Under the pieces are notes generated by a model, which searched no databases, was not told the origin of the DNA, and saw nothing but the letters and a program-made list of their open reading frames with translations. Shown piece after piece: positions 35,231 through 43,440 of a stretch of 64,000 nucleotides of DNA. The first letter of the stretch is position 1. Every line of letters starts with the position of its first letter. Origin of the DNA: Lycorma delicatula (taxonomy: Eukaryota > Arthropoda > Insecta > Hemiptera > Fulgoridae); assembly GCF_047948215.1 (NCBI RefSeq), contig NC_134465.1:38230153-38294152 (forward strand). The letters are read 5' to 3'. The translations under genes and the position numbers were made by a program.

Positions 35231-35478
35231 GAACATGAGGTATGTACTGTAACGAACTTCTGATAGAATGTTAAAAACGACCTGATCGCCATAGTGATAG
35301 TTCTTGCACGCATAGGACTGCTGAACATTCTGTTCGGTGCCGTTAAAGTACTTTTCATACGCGAGCGGAACCTCTCGCTGGAGGTTGAAGGAAACGCGGT
35401 CTTTTCCTTCAACCTTGAGGGGTAAGAATATCTGGATAGAATTGTGGCCGTGATTGAGACGCGAATCGAATTGTGAAG
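35231..35478 (-). CDS. Internal exon of an unidentified gene
   Basis: On the minus strand an 82-codon open stretch is bounded by a pyrimidine-rich 3' splice site (TTCCTTGATCTTTAG before 35478) and a consensus 5' splice site GTAAGT (complement of 35225-35230). Incoming phase leaves two bases; outgoing phase is 0. Composition is much more balanced than the flanks and reads like a folded, possibly extracellular protein segment: SQFDSRLNHGHNSIQIFLPL, then REVPLAYEKYFNGTEQN (a possible N-glycosylation site, NGT), then YACKNYHYGDQVVFN and EVRYSTYLMF. I do not recognise the family. No adjoining exon was found in the window, so it is either part of a gene with long introns or a stranded fragment. Confidence 0.5.
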
Positions 35479-35670
35479 CTAAAGATCAAGGAACAATCCG
35501 AACAGTACCCCTGTAATAAATCAGAAAATTTAAGAAGCTTGAACTGAAAAATGACGGTTATTTTATTTAGAGACTGTAAAAGACTTTCTGATAGAGTCCT
35601 TGAAGCCCGGGACCGCAAATATGTTAGAAGTTTAGCATGGAAACGGATTAGCCTGTGTTGTTTGGCAGCC

Positions 35671-35899
35671 GGGTTTCAAAAACCACACGTCTGAGGAACG
35701 GTCGACCTGAGACCGTACAACATTACACTTCATTTACATTCCGTACATATCATCCTTTGAAGTAGAGTTCGAGATACGAACATTCGGTCTCATGCTTTAA
35801 GGCGATTGAATGGGGTGGTTGCGGGAGAAATGCCAGTAAATCTAATCTCTGAAGTAATACTTTATGGTAGTTCCGGAGGCTAAACGGCAAAAGAAAGGT
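35671..35899 (+). repeat. tRNA-derived SINE, copy D (3' part, interrupted)
   Basis: 35671-35765 and 35851-35899 match the body and tail of the SINE copies at 47742, 60692 and 61341 (CACTTCATTTACA, CATATCATCCT, TGAAGTAATAC, GTAGTTCCGGAGGCTAAAC). About 85 bp of unrelated sequence interrupts it between two short GAAGTA repeats. The tRNA-like head is missing. Confidence 0.65.
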
Positions 35900-36052
35900 C
35901 GATCTAAAGCAAACCGGGTAAAATGCTGACGATGTTGTTCGCACAATACAAGTAGTAACAGCCCCTCGCTTAACAGATTGAAACGTTCTAAGGAGAGATA
36001 TTTTTGCCATCCCATCTGATGACAACTTAGACTATATATCTTGTGGCCGGTG

Positions 36053-36422
36053 AGTAGTTATAACATGGGAGATCTGGGACAAACGTCTTCAGGTATGTTT
36101 TAAGACGTTCAGGTAAATTCTTAAGACATTACCTGAAGGTCTTAAGACGTTACCTGAAGAAAATTGTCTTAAGACGTTCGTTTCCAAGAAATTCGATATC
36201 TCGGGAACTGGTGGGGTTATTTTGAAAATTCAAAATGTTACGTCATCGTTGAGTCGAGCCGGATCGATGTTGCATGTTTGTTTGGGTGCGGTGCTCCCCG
36301 CCCCGTTTTGGGGGGTAATATTTACAAAAACTTGAATAACTCCGTAACGGGTGGGGGATTTTAAAAATTCGAAGCGCTACGTCACCGTGGCGCCGGGCCG
36401 GATCAATCTTGCGTGTTTGTTA
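36053..36422 (+). repeat. Left terminal inverted repeat of the Polinton-like element
   Basis: Pairs with 41633-41967. It contains a clustered motif: CTTAAGAC or close variants at 36120, 36141 and 36168, alternating with ACCTGAAG. Farther in lie the shared blocks TTATTTTGAAAATTCAAA, GAATAACTCCGTAACGGGTG and CGAAGCGCTACGTCACCG. It is about 35 bp longer than the right copy, mainly around 36150-36210. Confidence 0.88.
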
Positions 36423-36512
36423 AGCGTACGGCACATGAGTGTGGTACTCATAACTGGTAATAGAATCATCTAATATGGCATTGCTTGTGTCAACGTTAAG
36501 TATGTAACTCAT
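36420..36512 (-). pseudogene. N-terminal stub of a capsid-type gene
   Basis: A 30-codon frame from ATG 36512 that stops exactly where the left inverted repeat begins. The piece containing LDDSITSYEYHTH resembles the start of capsid-type proteins I associate with insect Polinton-like elements. That link is from memory of the family and needs a search. Its position, with the rest of the gene missing, marks one edge of the internal deletion. Confidence 0.4.
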
Positions 36513-36679
36513 CTTAAAAAGAAACAACAGTAAATCCCAAAGACTGTAGAAAACGTCGATTTTCAGGTGTTAACCGCCTTATAGTAACTTTTCAACTGCT
36601 GGTCGGTGTGGCGTTAACTTCCTTCTTATAATGTCCATCCTCCTCCTCCTCCCTTTTGTTCCAAAAACACTAGCCCTGT

Positions 36680-37589
36680 TTTTGTTTACCTTCGTCTTCT
36701 CAGATGAAGACGTATCTATTATCTATTATCTCCCCTTTAAAATTGACTATATTTCCGTTTTGATCCACAAATTGTATAACAATGATGTGTATCCGTCTCG
36801 TATTGACGGGGAGGTAAATCTCGTTATGCGGTGTTTCTACTATTTTATAACGTTAGGAAAAACGTTTCGACGTTAGGAAAAAATTCATGCAACACGTGTC
36901 CTTCTTCGCCGTTCGTAAGTGAACCTCTGACAGTGTTACAAGTTATTCGTATGGCGGTCACCGTGCTAATGGAAATCGGTTCGGCGGAGGTGTGCCATTT
37001 ATGCGGTTCTAAAACGATCGAATCAAAGCCTAATATCGAACGAATTGTGTTCGGTTGTGTAAAATCGACTTCGAATGTACATCTCATTGTTTTCTTATAT
37101 AAGATATGTAATATGTGCGATTCTGTACACATGTTTTCGGGATCCTCCTTAAATACAGATGCTGACGATTTATATGATTTCTTTGATGTCTTCAATTTAT
37201 TTAGTTTTATTTTTTCATTAATTCCGGGAAAAAACCTCATTTGTGTCATCAACATCATCTTCGCAAATCCTTTTGATTTCATGTTTCAGACTCATTTCTA
37301 TGTCTTCGATTTCATAAATACCTTCGGGTAATTCAATACTCTTTACGTGATCGTAATAAAACATGTTTTTGTTTTTTTCTAAGTTAGGTATATTATTATA
37401 AGTTATGAAATCAGTCAGACCTATTTCCCATTCTCTTTCTTCTAACCCATGCCACGGCCTGCAGCTTTCCTGTCGTTGTTGCGAGCGTCTCTTATACCGT
37501 AACAGGTGAAGAATACTCTTCGGGTAGTGATGATAAGTTTTTTCGGCGTAAGTACAACCCGCCTGTAATCGGGTATCTCCTCCTTTCAT
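36680..37589 (-). pseudogene. Polinton-type capsid-associated protein, frameshifted
   Basis: Minus-strand remnants of one ~300-residue protein. The start reads LTDFITYNNIPNLEKNKN, then IELPEGIYEIEDIE. The central part (37282-36845, in another frame) has DFTQPNTIRSILGF, HTSAEPISISTV and HEFFPNV. After a further shift near 36870 comes a beta-rich end with VDQNGNIVNFKGE. This domain order is one I know from virion-associated genes beside the packaging ATPase in arthropod Polinton-like and adintovirus-like elements, probably a minor capsid/penton-type role. The role is inference. At least two frameshifts make it non-coding. Confidence 0.6.
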
Positions 37590-37599
37590 AAATCGGCGG

Positions 37600-38070
37600 G
37601 CGATGTAAATTCTGGTGGTACAGTACCTTCGGTCTGCATCCGCTCGTTCAACTCGGACTGGACGCGTTTACTTTCGACCTCGTCGTTGACAGGTTTAACT
37701 TTATCTTTTCTTTTTTTATACAAAATTCTTGTTTGATAATCATTCGTACGTCGTCATCATTTTCATAATGCTTTTCGTTGTCTCATCATGCGATATGGAT
37801 GATCCATCGGAATTGCAGATTCGACTTCATCTTTTGGTTTACCCTATTCGATTATTTCACTCGCAGATATTTTCTCGACTAATTTTAAAATCGGTTCGGT
37901 AATATGTTTGAATTTTTTCGCATAAATTGTTCCTTTTCGCTTAATCCGAGCTGCATAGCGGCATGTTTTCTCTTAATGCTCTTTCTGATCTCAGCGATCT
38001 CTTCGACGAGCTGTTCACGATACGACTTCGTAGATATAGTGAAAGGTAATAATGTATTCGAGAATAATTC
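37600..38070 (-). pseudogene. Coiled-coil protein of the Polinton-like element, broken
   Basis: Remnants begin with a charged helical stretch (YREQLVEEIAEIRKSIKRKH, then AAMQLGLSEKEQF) and, after a frame change near 37925, FKHITEPILKLVEKIS. Stops follow in every frame, with further acidic/basic coding-like pieces to about 37600. A helical N-terminus followed by F.(P/H)IT.PI..L is a pattern I recall from a gene next to the capsid-type genes in related elements. Its function is unknown. An AT microsatellite (38069-38097) lies at its upstream edge. Confidence 0.45.
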
Positions 38071-38101
<31 letters not shown>

Positions 38102-38198
38102 CGAGTGGCGAGCCTACTTGCGATTCCGTTCACTAACCTGTCGTCGTCGCCGGCGCACCGCTAGCGCATCCGTTAACGCGGTCGTCGACGGATACGCT

Positions 38199-38830
38199 TT
38201 ACTCTTTATCGAATTCTGTAATAAAGACGTCAAAATTAAATCGGCAGCGCCCCTTTGTCTTTGCGCTTTCTTTATCGACGACTAAAAACCCGTTTTTGTT
38301 GCGATTCCACGCACAATCGCATAAATAATTAAATTTATCAAATGCCATCGGGTGCAACATGATCGCGGTAAATATGTCTTAGATTCCTTTCGTCTTGACG
38401 AAATAACAATAGTAAATTTGCGTTGTCCTTACTAATTGTTTGGGAATTTTACTGTGCGTTTGACACAAATAAAACATGTCGATGTTATTATGTCACCCCA
38501 TTGCAAAATAATTTGTAATGCTTTGCTTTTCACAAAACAACATCGTCAAATACCATAACCAAATTCGGCTCTGTCTGTTCAGGTGGTACAATTTCTTGAT
38601 TATTTTCATATTGAAAATAATTAATGCCTTCTATGTCTGATAAAATAACTTTTAAAAATAAATAATTTAGGTTCAAACAACGATTTTGAAAATACATAAA
38701 CGTTACTGAAACGCAATCCGATAGACTTGAACAACAGGTTGAAAACGGCGTTCGTTTTCCCGCAATTGGATGGGCCTACAATCAAATACCTGATATTACA
38801 CGGACGTAGGTTGCCTTGTCTTCGTTTCAT
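38199..38830 (-). pseudogene. Polinton packaging ATPase (FtsK/HerA, A32-like), frameshifted
   Basis: About 210 codons on the minus strand. Walker A is intact: YLIVGPSNCGKTNAVFNLL (near 38775). After a shift, Walker B reads LVMVFDDVV (near 38560), followed by a conserved block with RHNNIDMFYLCQTHSKIPKQ (near 38470), the sensor-type region of this ATPase group. A C-terminal tail (GFLVVDKES...) ends at 38199. ATPases of this group move DNA into virus-like particles in Polintons and large DNA viruses. At least two frame changes separate the motifs, so no working enzyme is encoded. Confidence 0.75.
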
Positions 38831-38994
38831 TTCGGGTTGAACACCATAGGCAATAAAATTATCAAAATTACAGACAGTTTGTCTTGTTACTCTTTAAACT
38901 TCATTTTAAAAAGTGAAAAAATTTCTATCGCATCTCATGTTTTTATAACACGCCCCCTTTATTTACCCACGAATCGTAACTTATTATACCTCTT

Positions 38995-39864
38995 CTATCG
39001 AACAAAAAGTTTGTTTCCCTTACGCTTTAAGATCTTTTCTATCAAAAACAAATCGCCGAATCTTGTTTTGCTCAATTCATGAGCGTAAAACGAACCTTTA
39101 ATTATTTCCCCTTTCCCATCGGTTAAAACATATGTAACCGGAACGGTATCTTTCACGGTATGATTTGAAAACACTTCATTTGTCCAGTTCGGTAAATACC
39201 CTTTAGCAAACACTGTTTTATACTTACTAATCCTCACTCTATCGCCAACTTTAAACTGTTTCTTCGTCTTCTTCGCAGACTTACCCGAATTCAGTAAAGA
39301 AAGTCTTATATTATACATTACCTCTCCGTTCTTCTTTGTTACATCCTTAGGTTTAAACCCGATTGTTCTGTGATATGTGTTATATTCCTTTATCAATTCG
39401 TCTAGAATACTTACCCACCTGTAATTACCCATTTCAGTAAATTTACGCCACATCTTGTTTTTCAACGCTCTATTAAGGCGTTCCACTTCAGACGCTTTTC
39501 TGATTGAACGGTGAGTAATGATTAATATTGTATTTATCTATTAATAATTTAACTCTGTAGTTAAACCACTCTTTACCGTCGTCAGTTTGAAAGTTTTTCA
39601 TCTTATTGTTTTTCAATATAGGCTCAAGAGCTTTGACGACTTCGGCCGTTTTACGTTTTAATGGTACCGCGTATGCAAATTTTGTAAAGCAATTAATAAT
39701 CGTCATAATATATTTAAAACCTTTATTAGAATTAGAATACGGCAGCATTTCTACTAAATCGGACTGGGACAAATCATCAACGCCCTTAAGCTCTACATTG
39801 CGCTCGGATAATTCCGCCTAGCTTTCTTGTGAAGCTCGCGGGCAATACCTTCTCTCACACTCAT
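38995..39864 (-). pseudogene. Polinton integrase (retroviral-type D-D-E), frameshifted
   Basis: Starts at ATG 39864 with a basic helical head (REGIARELHKKARRNYP). The catalytic core then gives LSQSDLVEML (first aspartate), FTKFAYAVPLK and NFQTDDGKEWFN (second aspartate). After a frameshift near 39490 come VERLNRALKNKMW (glutamate) and the C-terminal FKVGDRVRISKYKTVFAKGY, a chromo-like/SH3-like block typical of Polinton and Ty3-type integrases. All three catalytic residues are still visible, but a shift near 39800 and one near 39490 break the frame. In an intact element this enzyme inserts the DNA and creates the 6-bp duplication. Confidence 0.82.
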
Positions 39865-39979
39865 CGTTTTAACAATAATGTATAAGTAAAATAATTTTAA
39901 TGTGCTTATATAAAAGGAAAAGATAAAAAATTATATACATACAAACATTTTTATTGTAAAGAAAATCTACACAAATATC

Positions 39980-40486
39980 TTAATACATACAAGTGGGCGA
40001 ATAATAACGATGAATATCTATCGGTTCGTCTTCTTTTTCCCAATTGTAGAGTTCAATACCACATTCGATGCAACGAACGCAGTCCGTCTCGCCTGTATAA
40101 TAGAATCTGGCGTCCACCAACTTTTCGATTTTCAACTGCTTATTTGTGTAGTTGTACGTCGTCTTCGTTTTTTCCTTATTCGAAAGCATAGCAGATAACA
40201 GTTCTTTTCCATTATCGTTTTCGCTTTGTACCATCCTACAATTTGAATTTTCATTCACGTGCATAAAAATAATATGTTGCGGTGAGAGCACAGCATCGGC
40301 AGATCAATCACAAAAATAACAAAAACATTTATTACACTGTTCGTTTAGTAGAAAACCATGACATTTTAAAGATAGTAACGCCATATTTCCTAATTTATTT
40401 TTGTGCAATTCTAAATCGCAATGTGTATTAGCCATTGTTAATTCGTCACCATCGACAAAAATACGCAACCGTTTTAAATGCGGCAT
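39980..40486 (-). pseudogene. BIR-domain (IAP-like) ORF with one in-frame stop
   Basis: An ATG at 40486 opens a 168-codon frame broken only by TGA at 40304-40306. The part after the stop stays in frame and carries a complete BIR zinc module near its end: the spacing C-x2-C-x16-H-x6-C is exact, preceded by DARFYYTGETD and containing the usual tryptophan before the acidic loop. BIR domains bind caspases or related partners in inhibitor-of-apoptosis proteins. Insect DNA viruses often carry such genes. Only one BIR is seen and no RING domain. The gene sits between the integrase and the FVPGG ORFs on the same strand, so it is cargo of the element and not a host gene. Whether the TGA is a decay mutation cannot be told. 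Confidence 0.68.
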
Positions 40487-40606
40487 TATTCAAGGTCGAA
40501 TATTAAATGTTCACTGTACTCGCGCAATGAATCTTCTAGAAAATAGAACGGAATATAATATGTTAAACACAATTTTACAGTTTGCGAATCCACTATAACT
40601 TTCACT

Positions 40607-40801
40607 TCACGGATAAACATTTTCAACAATGTCTTTCAAATGTTCAACTAAAGCAATTTTATTTCCACCAGGAACGAATAAAATTAACCAACGGTCAGAC
40701 GTAATATCACAAAGGCTCATGATTGCGTACTGATGAAAATAAAGGTCATGACATGATAACACATTTCGGTTTAATACGTTTTCATTTTTGAAAAGCCGCA
40801 T
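40607..40801 (-). CDS. Short FVPGG-motif ORF, copy 2
   Basis: 64 residues from ATG 40801. The C-terminal half has RWLILFVPGGNKI, then LVEHLKDIVENVYP, which parallels the neighbouring ORF at 40982-41275 (LISFVPGGPIK, then QLISIVKAGFP): the same FVPGG core followed by the same spacing to an amphipathic helix. I do not recognise the family. The two adjacent ORFs look like an old tandem duplication within the Polinton-like element. This copy is shorter and may be truncated. Confidence 0.45.
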   Translation of the reverse strand: MRLFKNENVLNRNVLSCHDLYFHQYAIMSLCDITSDRWLILFVPGGNKIALVEHLKDIVENVYP

Positions 40802-40981
40802 TTCAACATTTTTATTTCTTCTCAAAATATATTACTTTTCTTTAACCTGTTAAAAATTTGCATCAGTTTACGTAGTCTCATTAATTATTCTTAATAATAT
40901 CTTTAATTATTTCCTGTTCTATTAAAAAGATAACGATTTTCATGTCTAAATTAATGATGGGGATGATGATGAAAAGAATAC

Positions 40982-41275
40982 TTACTTATCGTGGTTGTCG
41001 TCTTCTTCTTCTACTACATTGACATCAAATTCGACCATTAACCACACCCACCAATCACACAAAGCCAACCTAAAATCGGTTTCGTCGATTTCACGATCTA
41101 AATCTAGTCCTATTGTATCTTCAGTTGATGTTAAATGATCGATATACCTATCCGGAAATCCCGCCTTCACAATACTAATCAACTGATTAACGTTCTTGAT
41201 CGGACCGCCGGGTACAAAACTTATAAGGCACACGAAATCGTCTTCATCGTCCAAACTCATCGTATCAAATGGCAT
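40982..41275 (-). CDS. Short FVPGG-motif ORF, copy 1
   Basis: 97 residues from ATG 41275 (the frame is open a little farther upstream without an ATG). Acidic start (SLDDEDDF), then LISFVPGGPIKNVNQLISIV, an acidic middle, a tryptophan-rich stretch (LALCDWWVWLMVEF) and an acidic tail (EEEDDNHDK). The frame is intact, in contrast to the broken core genes. It is the first gene after the right inverted repeat. Function unknown. Confidence 0.5.
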   Translation of the reverse strand: MPFDTMSLDDEDDFVCLISFVPGGPIKNVNQLISIVKAGFPDRYIDHLTSTEDTIGLDLDREIDETDFRLALCDWWVWLMVEFDVNVVEEEDDNHDK

Positions 41276-41414
41276 TAAATTATTAAAAAACAATGCTACT
41301 ATTTCGTTTAATAGTGTACTTTTATAACGATTAAAAATCGCGCGTTTAATAACTAAAAACTACGGACAAATGTATCATTTAAATAAATAATAACATTATT
41401 TACTTAAAGTAGGA

Positions 41415-41482
41415 CTGGAGTGATGGTTAGCTTACCGAACTCGTGCTTTCATTGAGACCGGGTTCGAGTCCTTCAATCTAGC
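41415..41482 (+). other. tRNA-like sequence inside the Polinton-like element
   Basis: Contains a B-box-like GGTTCGAGTCC and a D-arm-like TGGTTAGCTTACC. By hand, the ends pair at six of seven acceptor positions (CTGGAGT with AATCTAG) and the D stem forms. The T stem is poor and the anticodon loop lacks the usual T33. It therefore looks like a tRNA relic or tRNA-mimicking promoter, not a working gene. Confidence 0.35.
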
Positions 41483-41632
41483 CTTACTTTTTTTCTATAC
41501 ATATATAATTTAAAAATATTTTTTTAAATGTTCCGCGTTCCCTGATGATGACGTAACATATGTAAATTCATCCATAACCCCACGATTAAATATTTTTTTA
41601 AATTTATGCGTAACAAAAATAAAAAAAATAAA

Positions 41633-41967
41633 AACAAACACGCAAGATCGATCTGGCCTGGCGCCGCGGTGACGTAGCGCTTCGAATTTTTAAAATCCCT
41701 CCACCCGTTACGGAGTTATTCAAGTTCTTGTAATTATTACCCCCCAACCAAAGGGGCGGGCCGGCCACCGCACTCAATCAGAACGGTCCGCCTCGACGCC
41801 ACGATGACGTAACACTTTGAATTTTCAAAATAACCCCACCCATTTTTTTAACCCCATTTTTTTCAGGTAACTTCTTAAGACGTTCAGCTAATGTCTTAAG
41901 AATTTACCTGAACCTCTTAAAACACACCTGAAGACGTTTGTTCCAGATCTCCCATGTTATAACTACT
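41633..41967 (-). repeat. Right terminal inverted repeat of the Polinton-like element
   Basis: Reverse-complement partner of 36053-36422, with the same AG tip. It retains CTTAAGA-type motifs at 41874 and 41894 and the conserved inner blocks, with scattered differences. Confidence 0.88.
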
Positions 41968-41973
41968 TCGGTG

Positions 41974-43440
41974 ATTATGCTCTAACGTAACATAGATATG
42001 TCGGTAATTATGTACGTATTAATTTTTTTTAACCAGCCGATCGGAAGTCAGTTTTGTTACAGCTTTCGAGTAAACTTATAATACTAAAAAAAGTACTACG
42101 ATACTGTAAAGGGAATCAAATTTACTTGTTTTATGCCATTTTTTAAACGGATCATTATTCAAATCTAAATTTTTCACTTAGATTAACTTGCTATTGTTAC
42201 CTTAAAACGACGATGAAACAAAGTTATCTATGTTACCTTTTCTTAGGACCGTCCCTTTAATTTAAATATTTGAATTACTGTTGTGTGTTCCAGCTATTCA
42301 TGCGGTTTGCCGTAAAGCAGGTTGTAATTATTATCTTAATCAGACATATAGCGCGATATATCTTTGCGTTTTTATTTTGATCTCGGCATACGCTACAGGG
42401 TTTTATAATTTTAAAATGTATTTTAATTGTTGTTTTTAAAGGTGTTTTTATTTTTAATTGTGAATTTTTAACATTTAGATTTTTTTAAACAGACATCGTG
42501 TTCGGGCGATGATAACGGATAAATTAATACGTAAGTAGTAATATTTTGAGACTTATCAGGTACGTAATGTACCCTATAGTGAACCCTAAAAGTAGTACAT
42601 CGATTTGTAGTGTTAGAACTCATTAAAAACCGCTTTATTGACGTAAAACATTGCATTAAAGTTATTAATTCTAGAAGTAATATAATATTGACACTAAAAA
42701 TCGCCTCGAGGCGTAGTACTCGTAGCTTTTATAATTTAAATTTATATCGATAGCCTACAACAGTCATTTCTTAGATTTGGCTTGCGCTGTCGATACGATG
42801 ATGGAGTAGGAATCTTTTAAAAAATACCATCTCAGGGTAACTCGATACGGAGTAGAGCGAGTCAAAATTTGAAAACAAAGCTTAGATCAGGGAGGAACAA
42901 AGATTGCAGAATTAAAGCCGTTTAAGCTGGATACAGATGATGTCGTTTCTAAAATATTGTTCGGTCTGTGTCGAAATATAAGTGAAATATTTTATTTATT
43001 AATTGGAAATCTCTGGGATTCTGTACCTAGAAATATGATTACTTCTGTCGATAGTTTACTTATTTGTACTATAGATCAATACCTGATAATTGTTAGAGTG
43101 GATGTTGATGAATTCTGTTTAAAAATTCTACGACCTTCCGGGACTTGAACGTGAAAACTGCAGATGAAATAGGCTCCTGATACCTAAGATCGGATAAACA
43201 CCGTAGATGGGATTATCGGGTTCGGTCTACCTTTAAAAAAATGCATTTTTGTCGTATATCTTTCTAAACCGTTCAAATAACGGCACGATATTCATTGAAA
43301 AAGATTTATTATGATTTATTCCAGAGTAATAGAAAGCATAGTGTGATAACAACGAGCGGGGAATGTATGAAAATATACTTTGTCGATCGAATAAATTTAT
43401 ATAAAAAAAAATAGTTTCTTGCAATCGTATTTTGATGATT
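41974..43440. other. AT-rich region, no gene recognised
   Basis: A plus-strand stretch near 42915-43140 is open and of balanced composition but shows no motif or convincing splice sites. I make no call. Confidence 0.35.

Larger units (their letters stand above)
36053..41967 (-). mobile_element. Polinton/Maverick-type element (5.9 kb, internally deleted)
   Basis: Ends are inverted repeats (36053-36422 and 41633-41967) whose tips read AGTAGTTATAACATGGGAGA and its complement. AG...CT tips with a 6-bp target duplication are the known hallmark of Polintons, and the flanks read CCGGTG (36047-36052) and TCGGTG (41968-41973), five of six identical. All recognisable genes lie on the minus strand: two FVPGG ORFs, a BIR-domain ORF, integrase, packaging ATPase, a coiled-coil protein, a capsid-associated protein and a capsid stub. 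Full Polintons are 15-20 kb and carry a protein-primed DNA polymerase B and a whole major capsid gene; neither is present. Several genes are broken by frameshifts or stops, so the copy is defective. No joined protein is given here. Confidence 0.88.

Noticed and set aside
36631..37331. Plus-strand open frames of 81 and 166 codons inside the Polinton-like element
   Set aside because: They are antisense to the capsid-associated gene, whose recognisable blocks read on the minus strand.
36053..41967. A complete, autonomous Polinton
   Set aside because: No DNA polymerase B motifs and no full major capsid gene on either strand; length is about a third of normal; core genes are frameshifted.
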